Positions 1 through 4,315 of a stretch of DNA of 7,916 bases are shown piece after piece; position 1 is the stretch's first letter, and every line of letters begins with the position of its first letter. Source of the DNA: Prevotellaceae bacterium (GTDB lineage Bacteria > Bacteroidota > Bacteroidia > Bacteroidales > UBA932); assembly GCA_031284065.1 (NCBI GenBank), contig JAITAP010000264.1, positions 1-7,916 on the forward strand. The letters are read 5' to 3'. Below the pieces are notes generated by a model. It saw only the letters and a list, made by a program, of their open reading frames with translations. It was not told the DNA's origin and ran no database searches. The position numbers and the translations under genes were made by a program.

Positions 1-67
1 TCCCCTACGGGGAATAGGAAAGAGATGATAGCCGTTTTTTCTATTGATATTATTCCCCTACGGGGAA
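1..67. repeat. Two copies of a small palindromic repeat
   Basis: The 14-mer TCCCCTACGGGGAA occurs at 1-14 and again at 54-67. The second copy extends to TTCCCCTACGGGGAA (53-67), a perfect hairpin with 6-bp arms and a TAC loop. The first copy may extend beyond the window. The copies start 53 bp apart and the sequence between them is AT-rich. Two copies are too few to call an array. They look like small intergenic palindromes of the REP type, or part of a longer repeat upstream of the window. Function unknown. Confidence 0.6.
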
Positions 68-74
68 GCGGGAA

Positions 75-93
75 GGGAGCGACGCACATTTTT
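75..93. repeat. Dispersed intergenic repeat, copy 1 (partner at 1826-1844)
   Basis: GGGAGCGACGCACATTTTT matches GGGTGCGACACACGTTTTT at 1826-1844 in the same orientation at 16 of 19 positions. Both copies lie in gene-free DNA upstream of a gene start (queD at 145, thiS at 1985). This suggests a dispersed intergenic element, but two imperfect copies could still be chance. Confidence 0.4.
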
Positions 94-110
94 CTGCCGC
101 AATTAAATTA

Positions 111-140
111 TTCATTAATCATTAATTCATTAATCATTAT
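111..140. repeat. 15-bp tandem duplication just before queD
   Basis: TTCATTAATCATTAA (111-125) is followed directly by TTCATTAATCATTAT (126-140), identical at 14 of 15 bases. The block is entirely A/T/C-rich and ends 4 nt before the ATG at 145. It therefore fills the place where a ribosome binding site would be. It could be a replication-slippage duplication in the 5' untranslated region. AT-rich, SD-less translation initiation regions are normal in Bacteroidota. Confidence 0.75.
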
Positions 141-144
141 TTTT

Positions 145-609
145 ATGGTTATTCGCATAACTAAAGAATTTTCGTTTGAGATGGCGCACCAGCTCGAGGG
201 CTACGACGGGCAGTGCAGCAACATTCACGGGCACTCGTACCGGTTGTTCGTTACCGTCAGCGGAACGCCTGTAAGCGAGGCCGACAGCCCAAAGCGTGGC
301 ATGGTAATGGATTTTACCGAGCTGAAAAAAATTGTTAGCGAGCATATCGTAGGCAAGCTGGAGCACGCGCTAATGCTGCGGCAAGGCAGCAAAACCGACG
401 AAGCGCTCAAAAGTATTTACGCCAAAATTGTTTGCGTAGCTTACCAGCCAACGTGCGAAAACATGGTTATTCAAATGGCGCAAATACTCACCGAGCAGCT
501 GCCCCAAAACGTAAAGCTGCACAGCCTGAAGCTGCACGAAACCCAAACCTCTTTTGCCGAGTGGTACGCAGAGGATAACGGGTGCGGCGGGCAGGCGGCG
601 GGAGCGTAG
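145..609 (+). CDS. queD: 6-carboxytetrahydropterin synthase / 6-PTPS family (QueD-like)
   Basis: A 154-residue protein of the 6-pyruvoyl-tetrahydropterin synthase (T-fold) family. QueD converts dihydroneopterin triphosphate to 6-carboxytetrahydropterin, the second step of queuosine/7-deazaguanine synthesis in the cytosol. Visible residues are His15 (FEMAH) and His28/His30 (IHGH) as the zinc ligands, and Cys24 of CSNIHGH as the catalytic cysteine. Asp56 lies in GMVMDF, Glu73-His74 stand where the family usually has Asp-His, Glu105 is in PTCEN, and Glu132 in LHET is the probable pterin anchor. The start at 145 was chosen because family similarity begins at MVIRITKEF. An in-frame ATG at 25 would add 40 residues encoded by repeats with no family resemblance. 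Nothing links it functionally to the thiamine genes, and a possible terminator and a new promoter separate them. The protein could instead serve another pterin pathway, but CxxxHGH favours QueD. Confidence 0.9.
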   Translation: MVIRITKEFSFEMAHQLEGYDGQCSNIHGHSYRLFVTVSGTPVSEADSPKRGMVMDFTELKKIVSEHIVGKLEHALMLRQGSKTDEALKSIYAKIVCVAYQPTCENMVIQMAQILTEQLPQNVKLHSLKLHETQTSFAEWYAEDNGCGGQAAGA

Positions 610-643
610 GCTGCACGCCCAGCGGCTCTGCAATTTTGGCTAC

Positions 644-667
644 GCGCAAGCCTGTGCAATTTTTTTT
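644..667 (+). terminator. Possible intrinsic terminator after queD
   Basis: GCGCA (644-648) can pair with TGTGC (653-657), including one G-U pair, around the loop AGCC. Two A residues and then a run of eight T (660-667) follow. An alternative stem GGCT/AGCC (638-641/649-652) overlaps it. The stem is short, so the call is moderate, but the position between queD and the thiD promoter is right. The stretch 610-702 holds no gene that I can support. Confidence 0.45.
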
Positions 668-702
668 ATTCCGCCGGAGCGCTGTGGCAACCAAAATTTG
701 AT

Positions 703-710
703 TACCTTTG
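703..710 (+). promoter_or_regulatory. Bacteroidota -7 promoter element for the riboswitch-thiD transcript
   Basis: TACCTTTG matches the Bacteroidota primary-sigma -7 consensus TAnnTTTG. Transcription would then start roughly at 715-718, only a few bases before the TPP aptamer at 721, as expected. No good -33 TTTG is seen at the usual distance; the region around 680-687 is GC-rich. The call rests on the -7 element and its position. Confidence 0.55.
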
Positions 711-720
711 CCTCCGAATA

Positions 721-793
721 CAATCAAGGGGTGCCCCACGGCTGAGATTAAACCCTAAAAACCTGATGCGGGTAATGCCGCCGTAGGAATGAT
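721..793 (+). ncRNA. TPP riboswitch (THI element) upstream of thiD
   Basis: All conserved THI-box blocks are present in order: GGGGTGC (728-734), CTGAGA (742-747), ACCC (752-755), ACCTGAT (761-767), the GGTAATG core (771-777) and CGTAGG (782-787). P1 is ATCA (723-726) with TGAT (790-793). P2 is 729-732 with 752-755. P3 is very short, GCC (733-735) with GGC (740-742), so there is no extended P3a arm. P5 is GCGG (768-771) with CCGC (778-781), a compensatory variant of the commonly seen CTGG/CCAG. The aptamer binds thiamine pyrophosphate and normally lowers expression of the downstream thiamine genes. No U-rich intrinsic terminator follows, so control is probably translational or through another mechanism. 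Confidence 0.96.
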
Positions 794-860
794 AAAAATG
801 CTTTTCCCTCGTCTCTTTCCGTTGGCGCTGCCCTTGATTGACAAAAACACCAAGCCCTAT
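794..860 (+). promoter_or_regulatory. Leader between TPP aptamer and thiD; candidate expression platform
   Basis: This stretch carries CCCTTGATTG at 831-840, the exact reverse complement of CAATCAAGGG at 721-730. The latter is the 5' strand of P1 plus the start of P2. Pairing of the two would disrupt the aptamer, so they can serve as alternative helices. The complement ends 20 nt before the thiD ATG at 861. There is no T-run or GC hairpin typical of a terminator. Seen directly: the 10-bp complementarity. Inferred: its role as the switching strand. Confidence 0.5.
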
Positions 861-1676
861 ATGAACACAGCAAAGCGATACGCCACAGCGTTGACCATTG
901 CCGGCTCCGACAGCGGCGGCGGCGCCGGCATCCAAGCCGACCTCAAAACGTTCTCTGCCTTAGGCGTGTTTGGCGCGTCCGTCGTTACGGCCGTTACAGC
1001 GCAGAACACGCAGGAGGTTCGCGCTGTGGAAACGCTGTCGCCCGAAATCATCCGGCAGCAGCTGGAGGCGGTGCTGGATGACATCCCTGTTGACGCGGTC
1101 AAGACGGGTATGCTGCCTTCGCCCGAAATTATTGAGGTTGTTGCCGACATAATCGACCGCTACGCGCTGAAAAATGTAGTTGTGGATCCGGTTATGGTGG
1201 CCACGAGCGGCGCCCGCCTTGCGGCTGCGTCTGTCTCCGCTGCGTTCCGGCGGCAGCTCTACCGGCGGGTAAGCCTTGTTACGCCTAACGTTCCGGAGGC
1301 CGAGGCGCTTTCCGGCAGGCCTATTCGCACGGAAAAGGATTTTCGGGAGGCTGCGGAAGTACTGCTCGGTCAGGGGTGCCCGGCGGTCTTAATCAAGGGG
1401 GGGCATCTTTCGTCCGCCTGCTCGGTGGATATGCTTTTTCGGCAGGACAGGGAGGCTGTTTCTTTTTCGTCGCCCCGCATCGGCGCTGCCAACCTGCACG
1501 GGACCGGCTGTACGTTTTCGTCCGCCATTGCCGCGCACATGGCGCTGGGGCAGGAGCTGGAAACCGCGATAAGGTCTGCCAAAGCCTGCATTTCCTCCGC
1601 CATCCGGGCTGGTAGCGAAATGACGTTGGGCAAAGGCTACAAGCCGGTTAACCACTTTTTTTTGCTCACGAATTGA
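861..1676 (+). CDS. thiD: Hydroxymethylpyrimidine/phosphomethylpyrimidine kinase ThiD
   Basis: A 271-residue ribokinase-fold enzyme, of normal length for the family. It phosphorylates HMP and HMP phosphate to HMP pyrophosphate with ATP, supplying the pyrimidine half to ThiE. Landmarks are GSDSGGGAGIQAD (15-27, substrate loop), AVKTGML, VVVDPVMVATSG (106-117), VTPNVPEAEALSG from residue 140, VLIKGGH, and HGTGCT with Cys217 as the conserved residue of the anion-hole/catalytic loop. The start at 861 is chosen because similarity begins at about residue 8. An in-frame ATG at 789 lies inside the riboswitch P1 region and would add 24 residues unlike ThiD. The preceding TPP riboswitch indicates feedback repression. 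The 308-bp gap to thiS is unusual, so thiD may be transcribed partly apart from the rest. Confidence 0.96.
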   Translation: MNTAKRYATALTIAGSDSGGGAGIQADLKTFSALGVFGASVVTAVTAQNTQEVRAVETLSPEIIRQQLEAVLDDIPVDAVKTGMLPSPEIIEVVADIIDRYALKNVVVDPVMVATSGARLAAASVSAAFRRQLYRRVSLVTPNVPEAEALSGRPIRTEKDFREAAEVLLGQGCPAVLIKGGHLSSACSVDMLFRQDREAVSFSSPRIGAANLHGTGCTFSSAIAAHMALGQELETAIRSAKACISSAIRAGSEMTLGKGYKPVNHFFLLTN

Positions 1677-1760
1677 GCCCCTGATATAAGGCATAACTAA
1701 TTTTTTCAATTACGGCAATTTGGGATGGCTGAAAATGGTTGGTAATAAATTGATTGCGCC

Positions 1761-1789
1761 TTGCTTATATTTCGTGCAGCGTAAATTTG
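1761..1789 (+). promoter_or_regulatory. Candidate internal promoter for thiS-thiH
   Basis: TTG (1761-1763), an 18-nt spacer and TAAATTTG (1782-1789) fit the relaxed Bacteroidota pattern TTG...TAnnTTTG. The predicted start near 1795 would put the bulged hairpin at 1796-1820 at the very 5' end of a roughly 190-nt leader before thiS. If real, thiS-thiH could be expressed independently of the TPP riboswitch. Confidence 0.4.
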
Positions 1790-1795
1790 CAGGTT

Positions 1796-1820
1796 AGCTG
1801 CGCCGAGTTTTGCGCCAGCT
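1796..1820. other. Strong bulged hairpin in the thiD-thiS gap
   Basis: AGCTGCGC (1796-1803) pairs with GCGC-C-AGCT (1812-1820). This gives eight base pairs with a single bulged C at 1816 and the loop CGAGTTTT. It is not followed by a T-run, so it is not a standard terminator. Its place at the predicted 5' end of a thiS transcript would suit a stabilising or regulatory structure. Function unknown. Confidence 0.5.
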
Positions 1821-1825
1821 GAGGA

Positions 1826-1844
1826 GGGTGCGACACACGTTTTT
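1826..1844. repeat. Dispersed intergenic repeat, copy 2 (partner at 75-93)
   Basis: GGGTGCGACACACGTTTTT matches the block at 75-93 at 16 of 19 positions in the same orientation. It lies in gene-free DNA ahead of thiS, as the first copy lies ahead of queD. Confidence 0.4.
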
Positions 1845-1852
1845 TTACTACT

Positions 1853-1874
1853 CACCTTATGTTTTTTTAAGGTG
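1853..1874. other. Perfect 7-bp hairpin with a T-rich loop
   Basis: CACCTTA (1853-1859) is the exact reverse complement of TAAGGTG (1868-1874), with a loop of TG plus six T. The T-run is in the loop rather than after the stem, so it does not read as a terminator on the + strand. On the - strand the stem is followed by AGTAGTAAAAAAA, so it is not one there either. The 9-mer GTTTTTTTA occurs at 1839-1847 and again at 1861-1869. Confidence 0.45.
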
Positions 1875-1885
1875 TTCACGAGTTC

Positions 1886-1938
1886 GCTACGCCCGGTTGG
1901 TATTATTGTCCTGCGGACAATCGAAGCGTAGCCGATTG
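1886..1938. repeat. Compound palindromic element with two exclusive folds
   Basis: The inner stem is ATTGTCC (1905-1911) with GGACAAT (1915-1921) around TGC. The outer stem is GCTACGC (1886-1892) with GCGTAGC (1926-1932). They are separated by a 12-nt internal segment on the left and CGAA on the right. A second fold uses CAATCG (1918-1923) with CGATTG (1933-1938), and the two cannot coexist. The nested, slightly decayed symmetry resembles a REP/MITE-like palindrome. A regulatory RNA switch for thiS is the alternative. Confidence 0.5.
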
Positions 1939-1984
1939 AAAACATTTATCAGGCTTTATATAATTTCTAATTGAATTGCGCGCT

Positions 1985-2185
1985 ATGACCGTTTTACTGA
2001 ATGATAAACCATACGAAACGCCGGAGGGGACTTCTTTGGCAACATTCGTCGAAAGCCTTGGGCTGAAACGCGAGGGGATTGCCGTAGCCGCAGGTTACGA
2101 GGTAATTCCCAAAGACCGGTGGGCGGAAACGATTTTGTCCGACCGTCTGGAGCTGATGCTGATTCAAGCCGTATCGGGAGGATGA
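1985..2185 (+). CDS. thiS: Sulfur carrier protein ThiS
   Basis: A 66-residue ubiquitin-like protein ending in the diagnostic Gly-Gly (QAVSGG). The C-terminal glycine is adenylated and then converted to a thiocarboxylate, which donates sulfur to ThiG for the thiazole ring. The N-terminal beta-strands (VLLNDKPYE), the conserved TSLATFVESLGL helix and the IAVAAGYEVIPKDRW segment are typical. The ATG at 1985 is preferred to an in-frame TTG at 1976 because it gives the standard ThiS N-terminus. The two Gly codons form GGAGGA, which places a near-ideal ribosome binding site 7 nt before the next gene's ATG (2189), so the two genes are likely translationally coupled. The cognate ThiF/MoeB adenylyltransferase is not in the window. 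Confidence 0.95.
   Translation: MTVLLNDKPYETPEGTSLATFVESLGLKREGIAVAAGYEVIPKDRWAETILSDRLELMLIQAVSGG
2176..2181 (+). promoter_or_regulatory. Shine-Dalgarno site within the thiS 3' end
   Basis: GGGAGG at 2176-2181 lies 7 nt before the ATG at 2189 and is built from the last sense codons of thiS (the Gly-Gly tail). Most other starts in this window have no such motif, so this one stands out and supports the start choice at 2189. Confidence 0.6.
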
Positions 2186-2188
2186 GCC

Positions 2189-2836
2189 ATGCAGCTGATT
2201 GTTGTTACGAGCGAAACGCTCTTTGAGGGAGAGGCCTCTGCCTTGAATATGCTCTTTGAGCGGGGAATGTCTGCTTTGCATATCCGCAAGCCGCAGGCTT
2301 CCGACGCGGAGCTCCGCGACCTCCTGCTGCGGATAAACGCCGAATTTCACGACCGGATTGTCCTGCACGACGGATTTTCGCTCGTTGGCTCCTTTCGGTT
2401 GAGGGGCGTGCACCTGAACCGGCGCAACCCGGTTCGTCCGCCGCAGGCGGTAGCCTCCGTGAGCCGCTCCTGCCACTCCCTCAACGAGGTGGAGCAAAGT
2501 CGCGGCTTCAGCTACGTGTTCCTTAGCCCCGTGTTCAACAGCATCTCCAAAAGAGGCTACGCGCAGGCTTTCACCGAAAAGGATTTGCTGGCGGCGAAAG
2601 CAAAAGGCGTAACAGGCGAAAAGGTGGTAGCGCTGGGAGGCGTTAGCGTGGCAACGATACCGCTTGCCGCCGCGTATGGATTTGGGGGTGTTGCCGTTTT
2701 GGGCGCTTTGTGGGGCGATTACCCCCAACGCAAAGACAACCGCACCCTGATTAGGAAATTTGACGAACTAAGTTACACAGTTCTCGTAATTAACAAGCGT
2801 GCGTATTCTGAAAATTCTGTAAACATTGAGCTCTGA
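2189..2836 (+). CDS. tenI: TenI-like ThiE-family protein, probable thiazole tautomerase
   Basis: A 215-residue TIM-barrel protein of the ThiE/TenI superfamily, 3 nt after thiS and 6 nt before the canonical thiE. Family segments are present but altered: ALHIRKP (29-35) for QLRxK, LHDGF with Asp61 for ND, and GVHLNRRNP (73-81). In this last segment the second magnesium-ligand Asp of ThiE (in HLGQxD) is missing. SCHSLNEVE has His96 in the position of the TenI catalytic histidine (SVHSLEEA in Bacillus TenI, by recollection of the family). SPVFNSISKRGY (113-124) and ALGGV (148-152) complete the barrel. With a complete ThiE next door, the best reading is the TenI role: aromatising the thiazole carboxylate phosphate tautomer released by ThiG. 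A second or substrate-specialised ThiE is the alternative. The last 20 or so residues (YTVLVINKRAYSENSVNIEL) extend past the barrel and look unconserved. Confidence 0.8.
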   Translation: MQLIVVTSETLFEGEASALNMLFERGMSALHIRKPQASDAELRDLLLRINAEFHDRIVLHDGFSLVGSFRLRGVHLNRRNPVRPPQAVASVSRSCHSLNEVEQSRGFSYVFLSPVFNSISKRGYAQAFTEKDLLAAKAKGVTGEKVVALGGVSVATIPLAAAYGFGGVAVLGALWGDYPQRKDNRTLIRKFDELSYTVLVINKRAYSENSVNIEL

Positions 2837-2842
2837 AACCCC

Positions 2843-3481
2843 ATGACCGGCCTGCTATTCATAACGCATCAAACGGAGCGCTATACGCACCTGCAATCGG
2901 TGGCGCTTGCCCTCGCGGGCGGCTGCCGGCAAGTGCAGCTGCGGATGAAAGACGCCGCGCCGCAGGAGGTGGAGAAAGTCGGCAGGCTCGCAAAGCCGCT
3001 GTGCGAGCGGTACGGAGCGGAGCTCTACATCAACGACCACGCGGCAGCGTGCAAGCACATCCGCGCAACGGGCGTGCATCTGGGAAAGGCGGACATGCCT
3101 CCCCGCGAAGCCCGGCGGCTGCTGGGCAACGGCTTTGCCATCGGGGGAACGGCCAACACGTTTGAGGACGTTCGGCGGCTGCACGGCGAGGGGGTCGATT
3201 ACGTAGGGTTAGGCCCCTTCCGCTTCACAACCACCAAGAAAAACCTGAGCCCGGTCATCGGCTTACGGGGCTACCGGCGGATTATGGAGCAGTGCAGAGA
3301 AGAAAACATTGCGCTGCCCGTGCTCGCCATCGGCGGCATTACGCCGGAGGATATTCCCGGTATTCTAAGCGTCGGCGTATCGGGCATAGCCCTGTCGTCC
3401 GCCATTTTGCAGGCAAAAGACCCTGTGGCTGAAACAAGAAAGATAGTAGAAATGGTCTCCGCACCCCCATTCGGGAGGTGA
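2843..3481 (+). CDS. thiE: Thiamine-phosphate synthase ThiE
   Basis: A 212-residue TIM-barrel enzyme that joins HMP pyrophosphate to the thiazole phosphate to give thiamine phosphate and pyrophosphate. The active-site set is intact: QVQLRMK (30-36, pyrophosphate contact), YINDHA with Asn64-Asp65, and GVHLGKADMP with Asp84. Asp65 and Asp84 are the magnesium ligands. GLGPFRFTTTK (122-132) and LAIGGIT (161-167) are also present. The usual GxSTHT is replaced by GGTANTFED (101-109). The start at 2843 gives the typical N-terminus (MTGLLFITHQTERY). It lies 6 nt after the TenI-like stop and has no clear Shine-Dalgarno, which is usual for this phylum. Confidence 0.93.
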   Translation: MTGLLFITHQTERYTHLQSVALALAGGCRQVQLRMKDAAPQEVEKVGRLAKPLCERYGAELYINDHAAACKHIRATGVHLGKADMPPREARRLLGNGFAIGGTANTFEDVRRLHGEGVDYVGLGPFRFTTTKKNLSPVIGLRGYRRIMEQCREENIALPVLAIGGITPEDIPGILSVGVSGIALSSAILQAKDPVAETRKIVEMVSAPPFGR

Positions 3482-3538
3482 ACGGAAGCGGCCTTAACTA
3501 CCGTAGCTATATAATTCCTAAAAAAAAATCACCAAGTA

Positions 3539-4315
3539 ATGAGCAACCTGACAATTGCCGGAAAGACATTTACCTCCCGCCTGTTCCTCGGGACGGGAAA
3601 ATTCGGCTCGAACGAAATTATGCGGCAAGCCATTGAGACGTCGCAAACGCAAATGGTAACCGTTGCCATGAAGCGGCTGGACTTTGGCAACAAGCACGAC
3701 GACCTGCTGCTGCACGTTCGCCGTCCGGATGTGCAGCTGCTGCCGAATACGTCGGGCGTTCGCAACGCCAGGGAAGCCGTTTTTGCCGCGCAGCTGGCGC
3801 GCGACGCCTTTGAAACCCACTGGCTGAAGCTGGAAATCCACCCCGACCCGCGCTACCTGCTGCCCGACCCGCTGGAAACCCTAAAGGCGACCGAAGAGCT
3901 GGCCAAGCTGGGGTTTGTCGTCCTGCCCTACGTGCAGGCAGACCCCGTGCTGTGCAAGCGTCTGGAGGAAGCCGGCGCCGCCACCGTAATGCCGCTCGGC
4001 GCGCCGATAGGCACCAACAAGGGGCTGCGGACGCGCGACATGCTGGAAATTATCATTGCGCAAAGCCGCGTCCCCGTCGTGGTGGACGCCGGAATAGGCG
4101 CACCGTCGCACGCTGCCGAGGCAATGGAGCTGGGCGCAGACGCAGTGCTGGTCAACACCGCCATTGCCGTTGCCGGAGACCCCGTTGCCATGGCAAACGC
4201 CTTCCGCATGGCAACGGACAGCGGACGCATCGCCTTTGAAGCCCAGCCGGCAAGCCCGCAGAGCGCGGCAGAAGCAAGCAGCCCCCTCACCTCCTTTTTA
4301 ATGAACGAGCAATGA
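3539..4315 (+). CDS. thiG: Thiazole synthase ThiG
   Basis: A 258-residue TIM-barrel protein that condenses 1-deoxy-D-xylulose 5-phosphate, dehydroglycine from ThiH and sulfur from ThiS thiocarboxylate into the thiazole phosphate. Signature segments are FLGTGKFGSNEIM (16-28), LPNTSG (68-73), and WLKLEIHPDPRYLLPDP with Lys97 as the Schiff-base lysine for DXP. MPLGAPIGTNKG (151-162), VVVDAGIGAPSHA (180-192) and NTAIA (206-210) follow. The tail after about residue 235 is Ala/Ser/Pro-rich and looks disordered. The 57-nt gap from thiE is A-rich near the start. The stop overlaps the thiC start as ATGA (4312-4315), so thiC is probably translationally coupled. Confidence 0.97.
   Translation: MSNLTIAGKTFTSRLFLGTGKFGSNEIMRQAIETSQTQMVTVAMKRLDFGNKHDDLLLHVRRPDVQLLPNTSGVRNAREAVFAAQLARDAFETHWLKLEIHPDPRYLLPDPLETLKATEELAKLGFVVLPYVQADPVLCKRLEEAGAATVMPLGAPIGTNKGLRTRDMLEIIIAQSRVPVVVDAGIGAPSHAAEAMELGADAVLVNTAIAVAGDPVAMANAFRMATDSGRIAFEAQPASPQSAAEASSPLTSFLMNEQ

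Larger units (their letters stand above)
1677..1984. other. 308-bp gene-free gap between thiD and thiS
   Basis: No open frame here resembles a protein, and no second THI box is present; CTGAGA and ACCTGAT are both absent. What it does hold is a TAnnTTTG element (1782-1789), a bulged hairpin (1796-1820), a dispersed repeat copy (1826-1844), a perfect 7-bp hairpin (1853-1874) and a compound palindrome (1886-1938). An AT-rich stretch leads to the thiS ATG. The gap is far longer than any other between the thiamine genes and its base composition is patchy, which suggests inserted repeat elements or a structured leader. Confidence 0.7.

Noticed and set aside
1..67. CRISPR array
   Set aside because: Only two 14-bp repeat units, with no further spacing regularity and no cas genes.
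25..144. Upstream in-frame ATG for queD at 25
   Set aside because: The extra 40 residues are encoded by palindromic and tandem repeats and do not resemble the family, whose similarity begins at the ATG at 145.
789..860. Upstream in-frame ATG for thiD at 789
   Set aside because: It lies in the 3' strand of the riboswitch P1 and would add 24 residues unlike ThiD. The ATG at 861 gives a normal length and N-terminus.
1853..1874. Intrinsic terminator
   Set aside because: The T-run is in the loop, and neither strand has a T-run after the stem.
1677..1984. Second TPP riboswitch before thiS
   Set aside because: None of the conserved blocks (CTGAGA, ACCTGAT, GGTAATG-like core) is present in order on the + strand.
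2555..2565. GGCTACGCGCA shared with 638-648
   Set aside because: The second copy encodes conserved-frame residues of the TenI-like protein. An 11-base match is plausible by chance with this codon usage.
1994..2728. 244-codon open frame on the - strand across thiS and the TenI-like gene
   Set aside because: It spans two well-supported + strand genes and their junction and has no recognisable domain.
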